This document shows, piece by piece, positions 47,640 to 59,224 of a stretch of DNA of 64,000 nt (position 1 is its first letter; the number at the start of each line of letters is the position of its first letter). The stretch is from Diphasiastrum complanatum (Eukaryota; Streptophyta; Lycopodiopsida; Lycopodiales; Lycopodiaceae). The stretch spans positions 8,900,746 to 8,964,745 of the forward strand of contig CM055098.1 in assembly GCA_029204225.1 (NCBI GenBank), written 5' to 3'. The translations under genes were made by a program, and so were the position numbers. The notes below the pieces were generated by a model. That model was given only the letters and a program-made list of their open reading frames with translations, did no database searches and was not told where the DNA came from.

Positions 47640-50630
47640 AAATCATCCCCCTGCGTGCCAGATGCATCTGCAGGGGTCTCAAATACAAAGTCTGGCTGGG
47701 AGTCTGGAGGCATCTAAGACTCCTCCAAGTCTGGGCCAACACCTGCCAAGAGACGACTAGAAAAATCATCAGTGCGTCTCTTCGCTGGCCTGCCTCTGGG
47801 TCTGCCAGAAGGAACCCTCTGTGGTACACTCCTGCCTAGGGGTCTCCCTCTGCCACGAGGGGGTCTCTGAGAAGAACTGACTGTCTGTGATGCTCTGAGT
47901 CGTCTTTGCGCGATCTATCTCTGGGCGGCAGCCTCTGTCTCCCTCGCAAACACTGACCAGCCATCATCTGAAAGGGGGCGTGAAGCGGGAGTACTGGGTG
48001 GGGCACGTGGACCATCCCCTGCAAGGTCGACCGTCTCGTCTGAATCATATGTGGGCTCATCATCAGAGGAGGGCAATGGAACGTCAACAGGGAGGGGGGT
48101 GGTCTCCTCGGTGTCAGCATCATCCTCGGGATCACCCCGCAGAGCACGCCGAGCGGCATCGTTTGGATCAACCTCTGGCTTAACGCTGACCAGTTCCGCT
48201 CGCACACGCAAGCTGAAACAATCCTGCATTAATTGGCAACCACTCGAGTGAGTACCGACCTTGTAGAGACAATGCGAAAACTGGTTGGATGAATGAGATT
48301 AGATAACATACCTGTGAAAGGACTCGGAGCGTCCTCAGGTCTGGCTGTCCAACGCCGTAGCTCTCCCACCATGATACAAGCAAGAGCCTGTTCTCTCGGA
48401 CACGTGCAAGGTCCTCGCCGAACAGCCCCAGACAGTGCCTGAAATTGAGCAGCAATGTGCATGAGTACACTTGAGCCCGCGTGGGGAAATTGAGCGAACT
48501 AAAGCAAATGACAGAGCAAGAGTTTACATGTAACTCAGCCTCTGCTCCTTGAGCCTGCTGTGGATACCAGTGTCGCTGTTGAGGAGGCGGATGTATGAGA
48601 ACCAGTCTGCACGCAGCTCTGCATCGCCATACTGCCTCTCGCTCTGAAACAACAAATGCAACATTGTGAATGGGCCGATGAAACTTATCCCATCGTCGCC
48701 AACACAACCGCCTAATAGGCTCCAACCTGTGGACCATACCATGTGGAGGCAACAATTACACGATTGCGTGCTGCGGCAGCAAGACAAAACAGAGTGCGAA
48801 TGAAAGAAAGGATGGTGAGACAGAAAAAGTTATACCTGGCAGAGTCCAGCTCAGAACGCTAGAGAGCCTCGCCTATGCGGTCCATGAACTCGTATATGAG
48901 GCCCAGCATGCACCCCTCGCAATCAACGAGCCTCAGAACAGAGTAGATGGGGAGCATGACGTCCATCAACTGCTGCATATCAACCCAGAAAGGCTCAGTG
49001 AAGAGGATCTCGTGGAAGGTCAAGCCCTCTGGGGTCGTGGACAGGTCCATGGCTGTGAACTTTGCAGAAGTAGCCATGCACGGCAAATCACACTTGAGCT
49101 TGTGTAGCCGCTCAAGCATGATGAACTGGAAGGCAAAGCGGGTGCGAGTGGGATTCTTCAAGTCGAGCCTGCATTGACAAACGGAATGAGAGGCACACAT
49201 GAAACGAGCCAAAAAAAAAAAGCATCTTGAACAAGCCAAAAAATAAGTAGCATCTTACCTGCTGAATGTGCGGAAAAGAGCGGTGGTGCGGCGCTTGCGT
49301 GTGACGAAGTCCACAACCGCAAGTGCCCTCGTGAGAATCTCAGTGACCCAGGGCAGGCACCCGATGGAATGCAGGAGGAGGTCCAGTGAGTGTGCGACAC
49401 ATGGAGTCCACACAACGGAGGGTACTCTGCCATAAGAAGCTCCCCCATACCGCGGCAGTTGGATGCATTGTCCGTCACAACCTTTCGCGATCAATTCATA
49501 CGATCAGTTCACAACTTGGAAACACATTGCAATCAATAGAAAACTACGCAAAACTTTTGTATCAACATTAAGCAGTAAATGACCAAGCAGCCAATGAAAG
49601 AAAATTTACCTGGACAACGCGTTGTGGCCCGACCTCCTCTATCGCTGCGCAGATGATACCGTGAATGTACTCGGTCGTATGCACTCTCCCTGCCTCGGAG
49701 GCGTCGATGCTGCGCAGGAACATGGAACCGTAACAACTAGAAACAATCACGTTGATGAGTGGACGTTTACGACCATCAGTCCACCCATCAGCCATGATGG
49801 AGCAGCCGTATCTATCCCAAGCCTCCTGCAGTGCGGCTAGTCTCTCTCTGACGGATGCAACCCGCTCCTAGAGCAAAGGGCCGTGTAGTGCGTCGGCTGT
49901 GGGTGGTGTGTAGTCGGGCCCGCAGACTGCAACTTTCGAGATAGCCTCTCGAAAGATGCGGGATGATGCCATGATAAAAGGGGAGGTTCAGGTCATAGAA
50001 CATCTGTGCTATGGTCCTGGTGGCCTCTCTGTGCTGCTCCTCTCTGAAAGATCCCGGCGTGGACATCTGTCCGTTGCCTCGGGATGTGGATGGCTGTGAG
50101 GATGCGGATGGACGATGTGGATCTGGAGGTGGTGGCATAGGTGTAGGTGCGGAAGCGGAGGATGCGGACGGACCGTGCAGATCTGAAAGTGGTGGCACAG
50201 GCGTAGGTGCAGCAGTGGAGGCTGTGGATCCATGGGGAGTGCTGGCAGAGGGGATGTGGGTGGCTGTGGCGGAGGCGGAGGCGATGGTGGGTGCGAATGC
50301 GGCGGCGGGGGTGGGGGTGGGGGCGGTGGCGGTGGCGGTACTAGTGGCAGGGGCGGTGGGAGTGGGTGCACCAGTGGAAACAGAGTCCGCGGCATCTGTG
50401 GACGGCTCGCCGGGCTCAGCACCTGGCTCAGCATATGCCTCGAGAATGCGAGCCCTCTCCGTAATTGGGATGACCATACAAACGCCGACCCCGTAGCGTC
50501 CCCCCGTGGGTCAGACTCGCGATCCCCCCAAATGTGCTCGAACCCGAGAGGCGTTCCCTGTGAACTGCTTTCGACAAAAAGGGCAACGCCACTTTTTGTC
50601 GAGCATCAACTCCGCCTCATCCCAAATGGG
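47640..50630 (-). pseudogene. hAT-C transposase gene relic with introns
   Basis: Minus-strand sister of hAT-B with the same exon plan. Exon 1 ends at 49610 (donor CAG|GTAAAT) and contains the BED finger (KKWRCPFCRKQFTGNASRV), a long Ala/Pro/Thr linker and DUF659 (MFYDLNLPF, MADGWTDGRKRPLINVIVS). The next exons carry NASNCRGMGELLMAEYP, LDLKNPTRTRFAFQF (with an intact CAG|G acceptor here), and HRPIHNV. CERNWSA of hATC is intact at about 48190-48210, but the rest of hATC is deleted, joining to EVDPNDAARRALRGDPED of the tail. DDGWSVFARE keeps the Trp that is a stop in hAT-B. Other lesions: no ATG at the start equivalent (GCC GTT CGT), a TGA in the BED region and a frameshift in DUF659. Confidence 0.84.
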
Positions 50631-50639
50631 ACGAACGGC

Positions 50640-50780
50640 TCTCTCTCTCTCTCTCTCTCAAACACACACACAAGCACGCAAATCTAATATCTCTCTGTCT
50701 CTCTCCTCCTAAACCCCAAACCCAAGCACGAAGACCTAAACCCTAAACTCACACACACACACACACCATGTCTCGTACAT

Positions 50781-50857
<77 letters not shown>
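50640..50857. repeat. (CT)n, (AC)n and CCCTAAA-type tracts
   Basis: CT runs at 50640-50659 and 50818-50857, an AC run at 50782-50814, and CCTAAACCC-like repeats at 50707-50749. Mirror of the hAT-B 5' region. Confidence 0.9.
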
Positions 50858-50859
<2 letters not shown>

Positions 50860-51110
50860 TACACACACACACACAAATCACCACACACACAGATGCATAC
50901 ACAAATCAACTAACCCACACACACACACACAGAAATCATCACACACACACACCATAACCCACCCAAATGCACACACACTCTCTCCCCCTCACTCACATAT
51001 GCTCTCTCTCCCACCCTCTTTCTCTCCTCTCTCAGTCTCTCGGGCTTCTGCGGACTGTTCCGCTGCCCGCACGCCCTTCTGTTTTTTTTTTTTTAAATTA
51101 AAAAATGCGT
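50858..51110 (-). other. hAT-C 5' flank
   Basis: Matches the hAT-B 5' region in the stretch CAGCGGAACAGTCC next to a poly-A/poly-T run. Homology stops at about 51110 (GGACGCA), giving the approximate outer limit. I could not identify matching terminal inverted repeats. Confidence 0.5.
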
Positions 51111-52269
51111 CCTTACTAGCCATAGATGCATCTAGTTCTGGAAAGCAGCATATTGATCATGTTCCGGAATTTAGGGCAATTTGAGATCAGAACCTTTTTT
51201 TTTCTAGGTTTTTCTTTTCACAATTTTATAGGTTGTAGGGGCAAAAAAGAAAAAAGAAAAAGCCTAGAGAGGTCAAAAAAACAAAGATAGGTGATAAGTA
51301 TTAAAAATAATAAATTATACACGTACTTGCATTGAAACCAAGTTTGCTTTGCTCCATTTTTAGATCGCTCGAAGAATTGAATAACAATGAACAACCCATG
51401 TACATTTATGGTTAAGGGACTAGTATCCCTGCACCTAGAAGATGTTCTAACTGTCTACAGATAAATAAGTCATGTTGGAAATTACTCTACCATGTCATAC
51501 CTTGTTGCACATCATGCAAGGAACTATGCCCTTTAACACATACAGAACAAGTAATTACTGAAGCAAGCTTAGTCCAAAGTGACAAAACTTAATCATCATG
51601 AGATTTGGCTTCCTCTCTTGGTATCACTCCTTCCTCAACACTTTAGATTTTCAACATTCAAGGTTTGGCTTGGATATCACTCAAAAGGCATAACAAGGAG
51701 TCACTTACAAGACATACATGCCATGCGTACAACTCAATTCCCTATATTTTGAAAATATGTCTGCAAAATATGGGATGAATCATCTATGCTCGATGCACAT
51801 CATGCAATCATCAACTTAGATTTCCAAAGTTCCGAAGCTAAAGCAAATCATGGCTTGTACATCCAACAAGGCATTAGATCCGCTTAAATACAGAGGAATT
51901 GGACCCTAACATAATAAAAATCTTAAACTCATTTTCCTCTAGCCACAATTGACGTTGAAAATTCTAAGCTACACATCTAACTCATGACATAGCATTCTAA
52001 ACTTCCTATTGCTCCAAGTTTGCATTGCAAAACAAAGTGCTCCAAGACATCCTGAACTTTTTTGATGAATTTTTTCTCTCATATTTGATGGAGGAGCTTG
52101 CATAATATATGCTTTGGGAAAAATCAACCACGTAAAGCTTTTCAAGTAGAGGATCGACAATTTTATGTCCACTTACCTTTGTGACCACATTTAGCATGTA
52201 GCCTATAGGGCATGGAGACATTTGCACTCGTTGTGAAGCTTACCTCTCTTAGAATCATGATTGCATAGG
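51111..52269. other. No element recognised
   Basis: AT-rich intron sequence. Minus-strand frames at 51969-52405 show no domain. Confidence 0.3.
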
Positions 52270-52960
52270 GAACAATGTGGAACATGGAGAATAAACAAAT
52301 GGTTGCAAAGATTGCAGTTTTACATGACAATCTGGAAGAATTGGTCTTCATAAAGACACAAAGAGTAAGTACGATGCCACAAAGGTTTGATAAAATGACA
52401 TTCATCAGTTATGTAGAGAGAAAAGGAATAAAGGAACCAAAGGCATTTAAAAATGCACAGTCAAGCCTTGAATGGACATCTTGAAAAGAAGCAATGGATT
52501 TGATGAACACAAACAAGGCCTAAGAGCTAGTCAATATGCCACCAGGGAGAGAAGCTATGAGCTATAAATGGGTATTTAGAGTAAAATACTAGACAGGTGA
52601 CACAATTGAGAGATATAGGGCTAATACACTCAAGTCAAAGGAATTGACTACATGGAGACATCTTGTCATTTGAGGAATTTAAAATGCACAATAGTTTTCT
52701 TTTGAGAATATCCGATAAGCAAGGAGATGTGGCCTAATGAACACGAGAAGTAGAAAACATGAGCAAAAATCTCCACAGAAGTTTGATTGGCAACCTTATA
52801 TAAACCATGGTTTGTACCCGACGAGACTACAATTGGTGGATCTTGTGTAAGCTGGAGCTATAGGAAGCAACACTCAACAACATTAATCTCAAAAAAATGT
52901 AGTGAGGAAGAGTCTGTGGCCCAATAATGGGATTTCACAATCAAATGAAGCCATCCATGG
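52270..52960 (+). pseudogene. Ty1/copia RT and RNase H relic
   Basis: Plus-strand traces: EPKAFKNAQSSLEW at about 52435-52475, KEAMDLMNTNKA, ELVNMPPGREAMSYKWVFRV with TGDTIERYRAN (RT N-terminus), then after large losses an RNase H trace CVSWSYRKQHSTTLISKK with ESVA at about 52850-52920. It is heavily decayed, with several stops and most of RT missing. Confidence 0.6.
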
Positions 52961-55227
52961 GATATCTATCGTCTTTGTGGTATATATCTATATGAGTCAT
53001 ATTATGCTCTTTGTTTTCCATAACAAGGTCATTATTTTTCTCATACAACAAGATTGCACATACTTCATAAGTTCATAGTACATACTTATTACTAATTGAG
53101 AGTATGAAAACATAGCTTCAAAACTCTAATATCTATATGTTAGAAAATCGTTAAAGTATGCGTTATCTTGTAAGCAGGATCTTAGGGAGCTTCCCTTATA
53201 TTGATCCAATGCACATAATTTCAACTGATGAACCCAAATGATTCACTAATCATGCGTCTTATAAGCAATATAATTCAAAAACCATCAGTTCCCGGTGAAT
53301 CCACATCACACTGATCGTTTTACCAAATAACTTCATCCTGGAGTAATCAACTACTCAAGTTAATTGCCAATGATTCAGAAATCTCAAATGTCTAGGTGAA
53401 GAATTCAATTATACTAACACCACATTTAGATCCTTAACCAAATCATTATAAGTTAATCCATAAATCTTCTATACAAAGATAACCTTAGTAACTAAGATTA
53501 CACAATAGATTCATACAAGATTAATCGTGCACATATGTGAATAATCTCACTATGACCTAATACATAAACACATTTTTATGGCAGATTCCTCCAGAACCCA
53601 CATATGTTACTCACATATCTCACTGAGATCTTGTAACTCAGCTACAAAATATTTTCTATTTCTCATGAGTAAATAACATATCCAGGAAATCTTTGAGACA
53701 AATAAAATTCACTCTCAGTAGTTTTCCAATCCCACTTACCTCTAATTACATAATTTCTCCACTCAAACAACCCCTCACTGATCCTAGTACTAAAACTAAG
53801 ATTAGGTTGTTTCAATACATAACTCTCAGACTTAAATTTTGATCAAACTTACTTCTATTCCAATCAAAATGGAATTAGTAACTTTTGACCTTTCACTTTA
53901 CTACTTATAGATAATGATTCAAATTTCAAACTTGTTCTAGTTCCAGATTGTCCATACAATCCCTAGAGAATTCCTCTTATCTCGAAAAGCTCCAATTAGG
54001 CATCTTACTTTGAATCTATCCGAAATTACTTCCAGAAAAATCTCATTTCTATACCACAGTTGGCTCTTTTCCGATGCTATGCAACCAACAAATTCCCAAA
54101 TAGAATTTTATTCCACCACTTCACCCCTCCTTTTAAAGAAATTATAAATTTCAATAAAAGTTAACTGGAAAGATGATATATGAAATTATCTAAATCCTAG
54201 AAAGGTCAATAATAAGTGCTTCCACTAAAGGATTCACCCTATTACACATAGGACTTCTCCTTCAAATATTTTCGCTCTGAGTGATAGAAACTACTATTCC
54301 ATCGAAATCCATTTATGCAACAGAGATATTCTAGGTTTAAGAAATTGAAACAATTTAACCTTAAAATTTATCTGAATTCCAAGTCTATTCACAAAAGTAG
54401 TGATTTATATGACATAACAGTCTTTCATAAGAATAACTTCATGTTGGAAAGAATCATATAAATTAGTCTGATATCCTATATTCGAGAAATTACTAAGAAG
54501 TAAAGATTAATTAAGAAAGGTATATATAGTGTACATTTGACATTAATGTACATTTTATGCTACCATATAGTAGACACATATTCATATTATATATAATAGC
54601 ACCCTTGCACCGGAATGCGTTCCGGGGGGGCATTGCTCTGGGACACTAGTTCTGGAACGGGTGCATTCCAAACAGCCGAACGTTGTCCCGAACGCATAAA
54701 TAAATAAATAAATTTGTTTTTTTATAAAATTAGAGGATTGTAGATAGACAAGTCTTCAGCAGGTTTAGGTTCACCACAAGCAGTTAGGTGAGATCTTGAT
54801 TAATTGCATAAATCTAAGTGACAAAAATTCCACAAATACTATTGAACAGACATCTGGCACTGAACCTTACTGAAACGCAGTGAAATGCACACTGGACCAT
54901 GCCAAACCCTACTAAGGCATACTGAACAACCCTAAATTGCAGACAATGCTATTGAATTGGAGCAGATCCTATTGAACCACAAAAAACCGTACTAAACAGT
55001 AAAAAACCCTATTGATATTTCAACAATCTAGTTGGTGTCAACTTCAGAATGAGAACTTTGATCGAGATATTATTTTCTGGCTGTGCAGTATGTCGTAAGG
55101 GGGATAAACCCAGTAGTAAAAAACTTGCAATTCCAAAAAAATTTCCAAGAAGCAGAAAAAAAAAATGGAACAAATTGCGAAACCCAGCAAATCACGATTC
55201 GCTGCAACTATGGCATATACCATACCT
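52961..55227. other. No gene; AT-rich intron sequence
   Basis: No domain found. Minor features: a GGAATGCGTTCCGG palindrome at about 54612-54625, (AAAT)n at about 54697-54715, and a patch of reiterated CCCTA(C/T)TGAAC-like words at 54840-55020. Confidence 0.3.
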
Positions 55228-55415
55228 AAGGTAGCGGACCCTGCGCGTCCGGACGCGGACGCGCCAGGGGTGCGTCCGGGGGTCCGGACGCGTCCGCTTT
55301 TCTTTTTTTAATTTTTATAGTGTTAAAAAAAAAAAATGTGGACACGTCCGACCCCGCGTCTGGGGGTCGGACGTGTCCGGGTCCGGACGCGGATTGCCCG
55401 CGTCCGGCCTGGACG
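55228..55415. repeat. CpG-rich palindromic block 3
   Basis: Two GC-rich blocks (GCGCGTCCGGACGCGGACGCG and GGGTCGGACGTGTCCGGG-type) flank an AT spacer with poly-T/poly-A. Same motif set as blocks 1 and 2. Confidence 0.75.
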
Positions 55416-55743
55416 CGCATCTCTGTACACATGCACCAGCGATTCTATAATCGTTGTCAAGAAAAACAGCGATTCACCCAGAATCGCTGTTTTTTTTTTA
55501 AAAACAGGCAATATGGGTATCAGTAGAGAGAGAAAAAACAGACGATTACGATTATAGTAGTTGGAGGTCCAATTTCAATAGTTTCAAGTCTAATTCTACT
55601 AGTTTCAGGTCTTATTCACGTATTTTCAGGTTCATTTCAGGTCCAAAAATTTTTCTAAAAAGTAATTTTTTGGGCGATTTTGGGCTACGAATCACGAATC
55701 GCTATACCCCCGAATCGCGATTCGCTGCAACTAAGGTATATAC

Positions 55744-56491
55744 CATAGTTGCACTGCGTTTCTGAAACGCGTTTCAGAATCGCGTTCAGAAACGCGTTTC
55801 GGAAATTTTTGAAAAAATTCCAGAAATGTTTTTTCTTAATTTTTTTTTTTGGGTTTTTTTTTTGGGCAATATGGGTATCAGATGAAAGCTCTAATTAAGG
55901 CGTAATTACTGTGTAATTTGCCGACTGTTTCAGGTGCAGGATGGTCCAATTCAGGTGCATTAATCCATGTTGGGTTCTGTCAAGGATAAAAATTCAAAAC
56001 TAACCTCTAGCATGTCTGTTACAATCACAGATGGTCCCAGTAAGTGTGTTTTCGCTCAGGGAGTGGAAGGCCAAGTCATGAAGAGGCCTTACCGTCGGGG
56101 CCGGGGGCCCCGGACCCTGTTGTTGGGGGGCGTTGCCCCCCAAACCCCCTACCCGGGGGCTACCGCCCCCCGGACCCCCTGTTTCTCGGGGGGCTACCGC
56201 CCCCCGAATCCCCCGTTTCTCGGGGGCTACCGCCCCCGAACCCCCTGAGCATTTATTGAAAACCAGAGCAAATAACAACCAAATAGCTATTGAAAATAAG
56301 ATCTGTTTGTGCCCCATCTACTGCACTTCTGAGAGGCAAAACGCTCGTTTGACCATTGATCACCTAAAAAAATTTCAGCCATAAGCTATTTTTCCAAAAA
56401 AAGAAATTTTTTTTTTTCTTTTGCGATTCTGGGAGGAGAAACGCGGTTTCTGAAACGTCTCCTCCCAGAAACGCGATTCTGTGCAACTATG
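55744..56491. mobile_element. Non-autonomous hAT-type element (748 bp) with 8-bp duplications
   Basis: Ends CATAGTTGCA at 55744 and TGCAACTATG at 56482-56491. An exact 8-bp duplication GTATATAC flanks it (55736-55743, 56492-56499). Sub-terminal AGAAACGCG/CGCGTTTCT palindromes occur at both ends. The interior carries the GC-rich hairpin repeats at 56090-56250 and no transposase. Confidence 0.88.
56090..56250. repeat. Tandem GC-rich hairpin repeats inside MITE
   Basis: Three successive units of roughly 35 bp built on GGGGGCTACCGCCCCC plus CGGAACCCCCTGTTTCTC-like linkers, preceded by a related GGGGGGCGTTGCCCCCC unit. Each unit is a self-complementary hairpin. Confidence 0.85.
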
Positions 56492-56744
56492 GTATATACA
56501 TAATGTATATAATCTTAATTAAGTTAATTTCACCTATTTAAGGACGTTTTTATGCCATTAAACCAAAAAAGTCTTAAGTTTTCAAAAAAATTGCAAACAC
56601 ATTTAAAAACCAATCAAAATTGTGGAAAACCAAAAATGAACCGTCAAATCTGCGAACGGTCCAGATTGATTATGGTCGGGAACTGGATATCACACACAAC
56701 TAAACCAAGACCTCCGAAACAGGAAGATAATCAGGCTCCACAAC

Positions 56745-56868
56745 CAACATTCAAAGCAATGCAATATAATGAATATCTGTTTTTTTTTCCTGAGATTCTG
56801 GTAATAGAAACGCGTTTCTGGGAACATTTTTGCCCAGAAACACGATTCTGGGCAACTATGCTCCAAAT
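56745..56868 (+). mobile_element. Palindromic-end MITE, copy 2
   Basis: Interior CAAAGCAATGCAATATAATG and the end ACACGATTCTGGGCAACTATG match the copy at 35190-35400 and the ends of the 55744-56491 element. The left end is not defined. Confidence 0.5.
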
Positions 56869-57760
56869 GTAAAATTATCCATGGCGACATAGAGGGAAAA
56901 AAAACACACTCTTTATCAAGCACATTCACTTTGAGACACTCAGCCTCCCTGTTTTGTTATTTAATTCCACTTTACATGTGATTGAGTGATGTTTTTTCAA
57001 TGTCACATGATCCACTCACATCTTTGATGTTGCCTCTTAAAATACCCTCACAACAAGGTGTAGTTGTGCACCAGTCTGCCTTCTTGGTTTCATACCCAAA
57101 ATGGAGGCATTCAAATGTGCGAAAGATCAAGAGATCTTGCAAAATGTGTGAATGTTCCTTGGTACCAATCTTTTCCAGGGCTAATGAAGCTCTGGGTGGC
57201 CCGCGAGCACTTGGCCATTGGGATTTGGAAAATGATCACACGTATGGAGAGAGATTGGAGGCTTTGGGTGGAATCCGATATTTCGATTGGTGGGCTTCGG
57301 GAGGTGATCACATATATGATTGATGTCTAGGAAGCTCGGGTGGGATCTCAGTACCGGTCAGCAGGCTTTGAAGGGTAATTGCACACAGTGCGTGTCTGGA
57401 TGGCTCAGGTGGGATCTCAGAAGCCCGTTTTCACACAAGCACATCATAGAACCTCTCTATCCGCATTCAATGTATTCTAATATGGCTTTTCGGATCTCAG
57501 GGTTACGAGAAGAGTAGTGTGCTACAGCTTAGCTCTGGAAAGTCGAAACAAGGATGGAACATTCACCCCAAATGTACAACAATACTATCGTATGTAAACA
57601 TAAAGTCGAAACAAAAATGGACACATCCATCCCAAATGTACAACAATACTATAATATATAAACATACAAGTGCTTGTCAGAATACATGAAGGGATGCTTA
57701 ATTTGACAGTGCGAGAAATGGAAGGGATGAAAGGAAGGAGGGGGAATTAAGGAAGAACAC
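56869..57760. other. Intron sequence next to TIM9 exon 1
   Basis: Nothing recognised. The frames at 56982-57517 have no domain. Confidence 0.3.
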
Positions 57761-57858
57761 CTGTCACGAACTTGCAAACTATCGATCATGTTGGACATTT
57801 TAAGTCTGTCTTCCTCGCCTAGGCCATCCAGATCCGCCATCTGCATGTTCCGATCCAT
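57761..57858 (-). CDS. TIM9: TIM9, exon 1
   Basis: ATG at 57856-57858 with G at -3 and G at +4. It encodes residues 1-32 plus two bases: MDRNMQMADLDGLGEEDRLK, then MSNMIDSLQVRD. This is the acidic N-terminal helix typical of plant Tim9 (EED and MI/MVDQLQ/SLQ-x-RD). The donor is GACAG|GTGTTC. Without splicing the frame reads into the intron and would lose both CX3C motifs, so splicing to 33044 is required. No frame damage is seen. The gene is transcribed toward lower coordinates. Confidence 0.9.
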
Positions 57859-58440
57859 ACCTACAACACCTTTTTCCTTCCCTTCGCCCCCTCGCCTTTA
57901 AACTCTTCTATTTTCTTCGTAAACCCTGAAAGTGAACCCTAAAGGCAAGCAGCCATCATTCTGTTTAGACCTGGAACAAGAATGAAGGGTGCGACCTACC
58001 TAAGGACCAAGGACGTCTTCACCTAAAACCACCTTCAAGATGGACCCATGCTTTTGATTGACACCACTTTCCACAAGTGAGGCCACACGGAAAGGCGCCC
58101 TAAGGGTGGTCACACATGGAAGAGAGCAACGGCCAAGGCCCTATTCAAAATATGCACTTACCTCTCAATTTCAAAGCCCAGGTCTCTCCACGTCATTCCA
58201 TGTGAAAGCTCCATTTATTTGGAGGCCAGGGCATTTTATTTCCAAATTCAAATCAAATCAAGCATTTTTGTTTTTTTATTGGAGGGGAGAGAAAGGGCCC
58301 ACCAGCTGTCTTAGGAATTCCCATGCTATTTTGAGTTACCCTGAGTTGCACCTTTCAATGCCACCTAGGGACAACTCTCTCCCACCTTGTAAAATGGGGG
58401 GAAGTCTTACTTAGAGTGGCTCTACCAATCAAGGTAATTG
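57859..58440 (-). promoter_or_regulatory. TIM9 5' leader and promoter region
   Basis: Upstream of the ATG on the minus strand there is a telo-box-like AACCCTAA (plus 57933-57940) and a second AAACCCT at about 57920. GGGCCCA at about 58295-58301 and GGGCC(T/A)-type motifs at 58440 resemble plant site II elements (TGGGCC/T), which are known in promoters of nuclear genes for mitochondrial proteins. Position of the transcription start is unknown. Confidence 0.35.
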
Positions 58441-59141
58441 GGCCTTTTGGACTTTACCTCCACTCCATGTGAAACCTAAGGTCTCTCGCCACATAACATG
58501 TGCATCCCGCTCAACCCATTTTGGTGCAAGGAGATTTGCATACTTCATGAAACATGCACTTCTTAGGTTCATTGGTTCAGGGTTCCACTTCATCAAAGTT
58601 TAACCTATTGTACCAAGTCTAAATATTCATAGAGCATACAAGGTGTTGGACGTGGAGGAATGCATTTCCTCCGCACAAAAGAATAACTTGGGTGGGTGGA
58701 TTTTGTGGATCACCATCAATAGGCTGGGTGGGTGGTTTTTGTGGATCACCATCAATAGGCTGTTGCCACAAGTAATACAAAATGCTTGGTGAGGTAATGG
58801 CTCATGAAAAGCATTTAGCATAGGAGTGAGCATATAAAGAGGGTCTAAAGATAGAAGAAAGCACAAGCAAGCCACACATTTCAAACTCTACAAATATGTT
58901 ATTTATAGCAAGTTGGCATTGCCATGCTCGCTTTCTTAAATCTATAAACCTAGCTATAGTCGTTTGAAATCTATTTTAGTTTATCTATGGTTAATGTCTC
59001 AACAAATTTCGTACTATTGTGCAAATTGTGGATTTTAATTATTCCTTCATTGGCGGATCTTTCTCATGGCAAGAGGCTTTTTGGCTTAGGCCATAATCTA
59101 CAAACCCATGACAAGTATGTACTGTTGATTGGTAAGAAAGT

Positions 59142-59224
<83 letters not shown>

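Larger units (their letters stand above)
33045..57760 (-). other. TIM9 intron, 24,716 bp
   Basis: Donor AG|GTGTTC at 57759-57760 and acceptor TTTGCAG at 33045-33046, phase 2. Joining the two exons restores the conserved VRD-SLRMYN sequence with no residue lost or gained, so no further exon is needed. It contains three hAT transposase relics, a foldback element, a 360-bp tandem array, several MITEs, a copia relic and many microsatellites. Confidence 0.85.

Noticed and set aside
56982-57520. Extra TIM9 exon or another host gene near exon 1
   Set aside because: Frames have no domain, and exon 1 joins exon 2 without missing residues.
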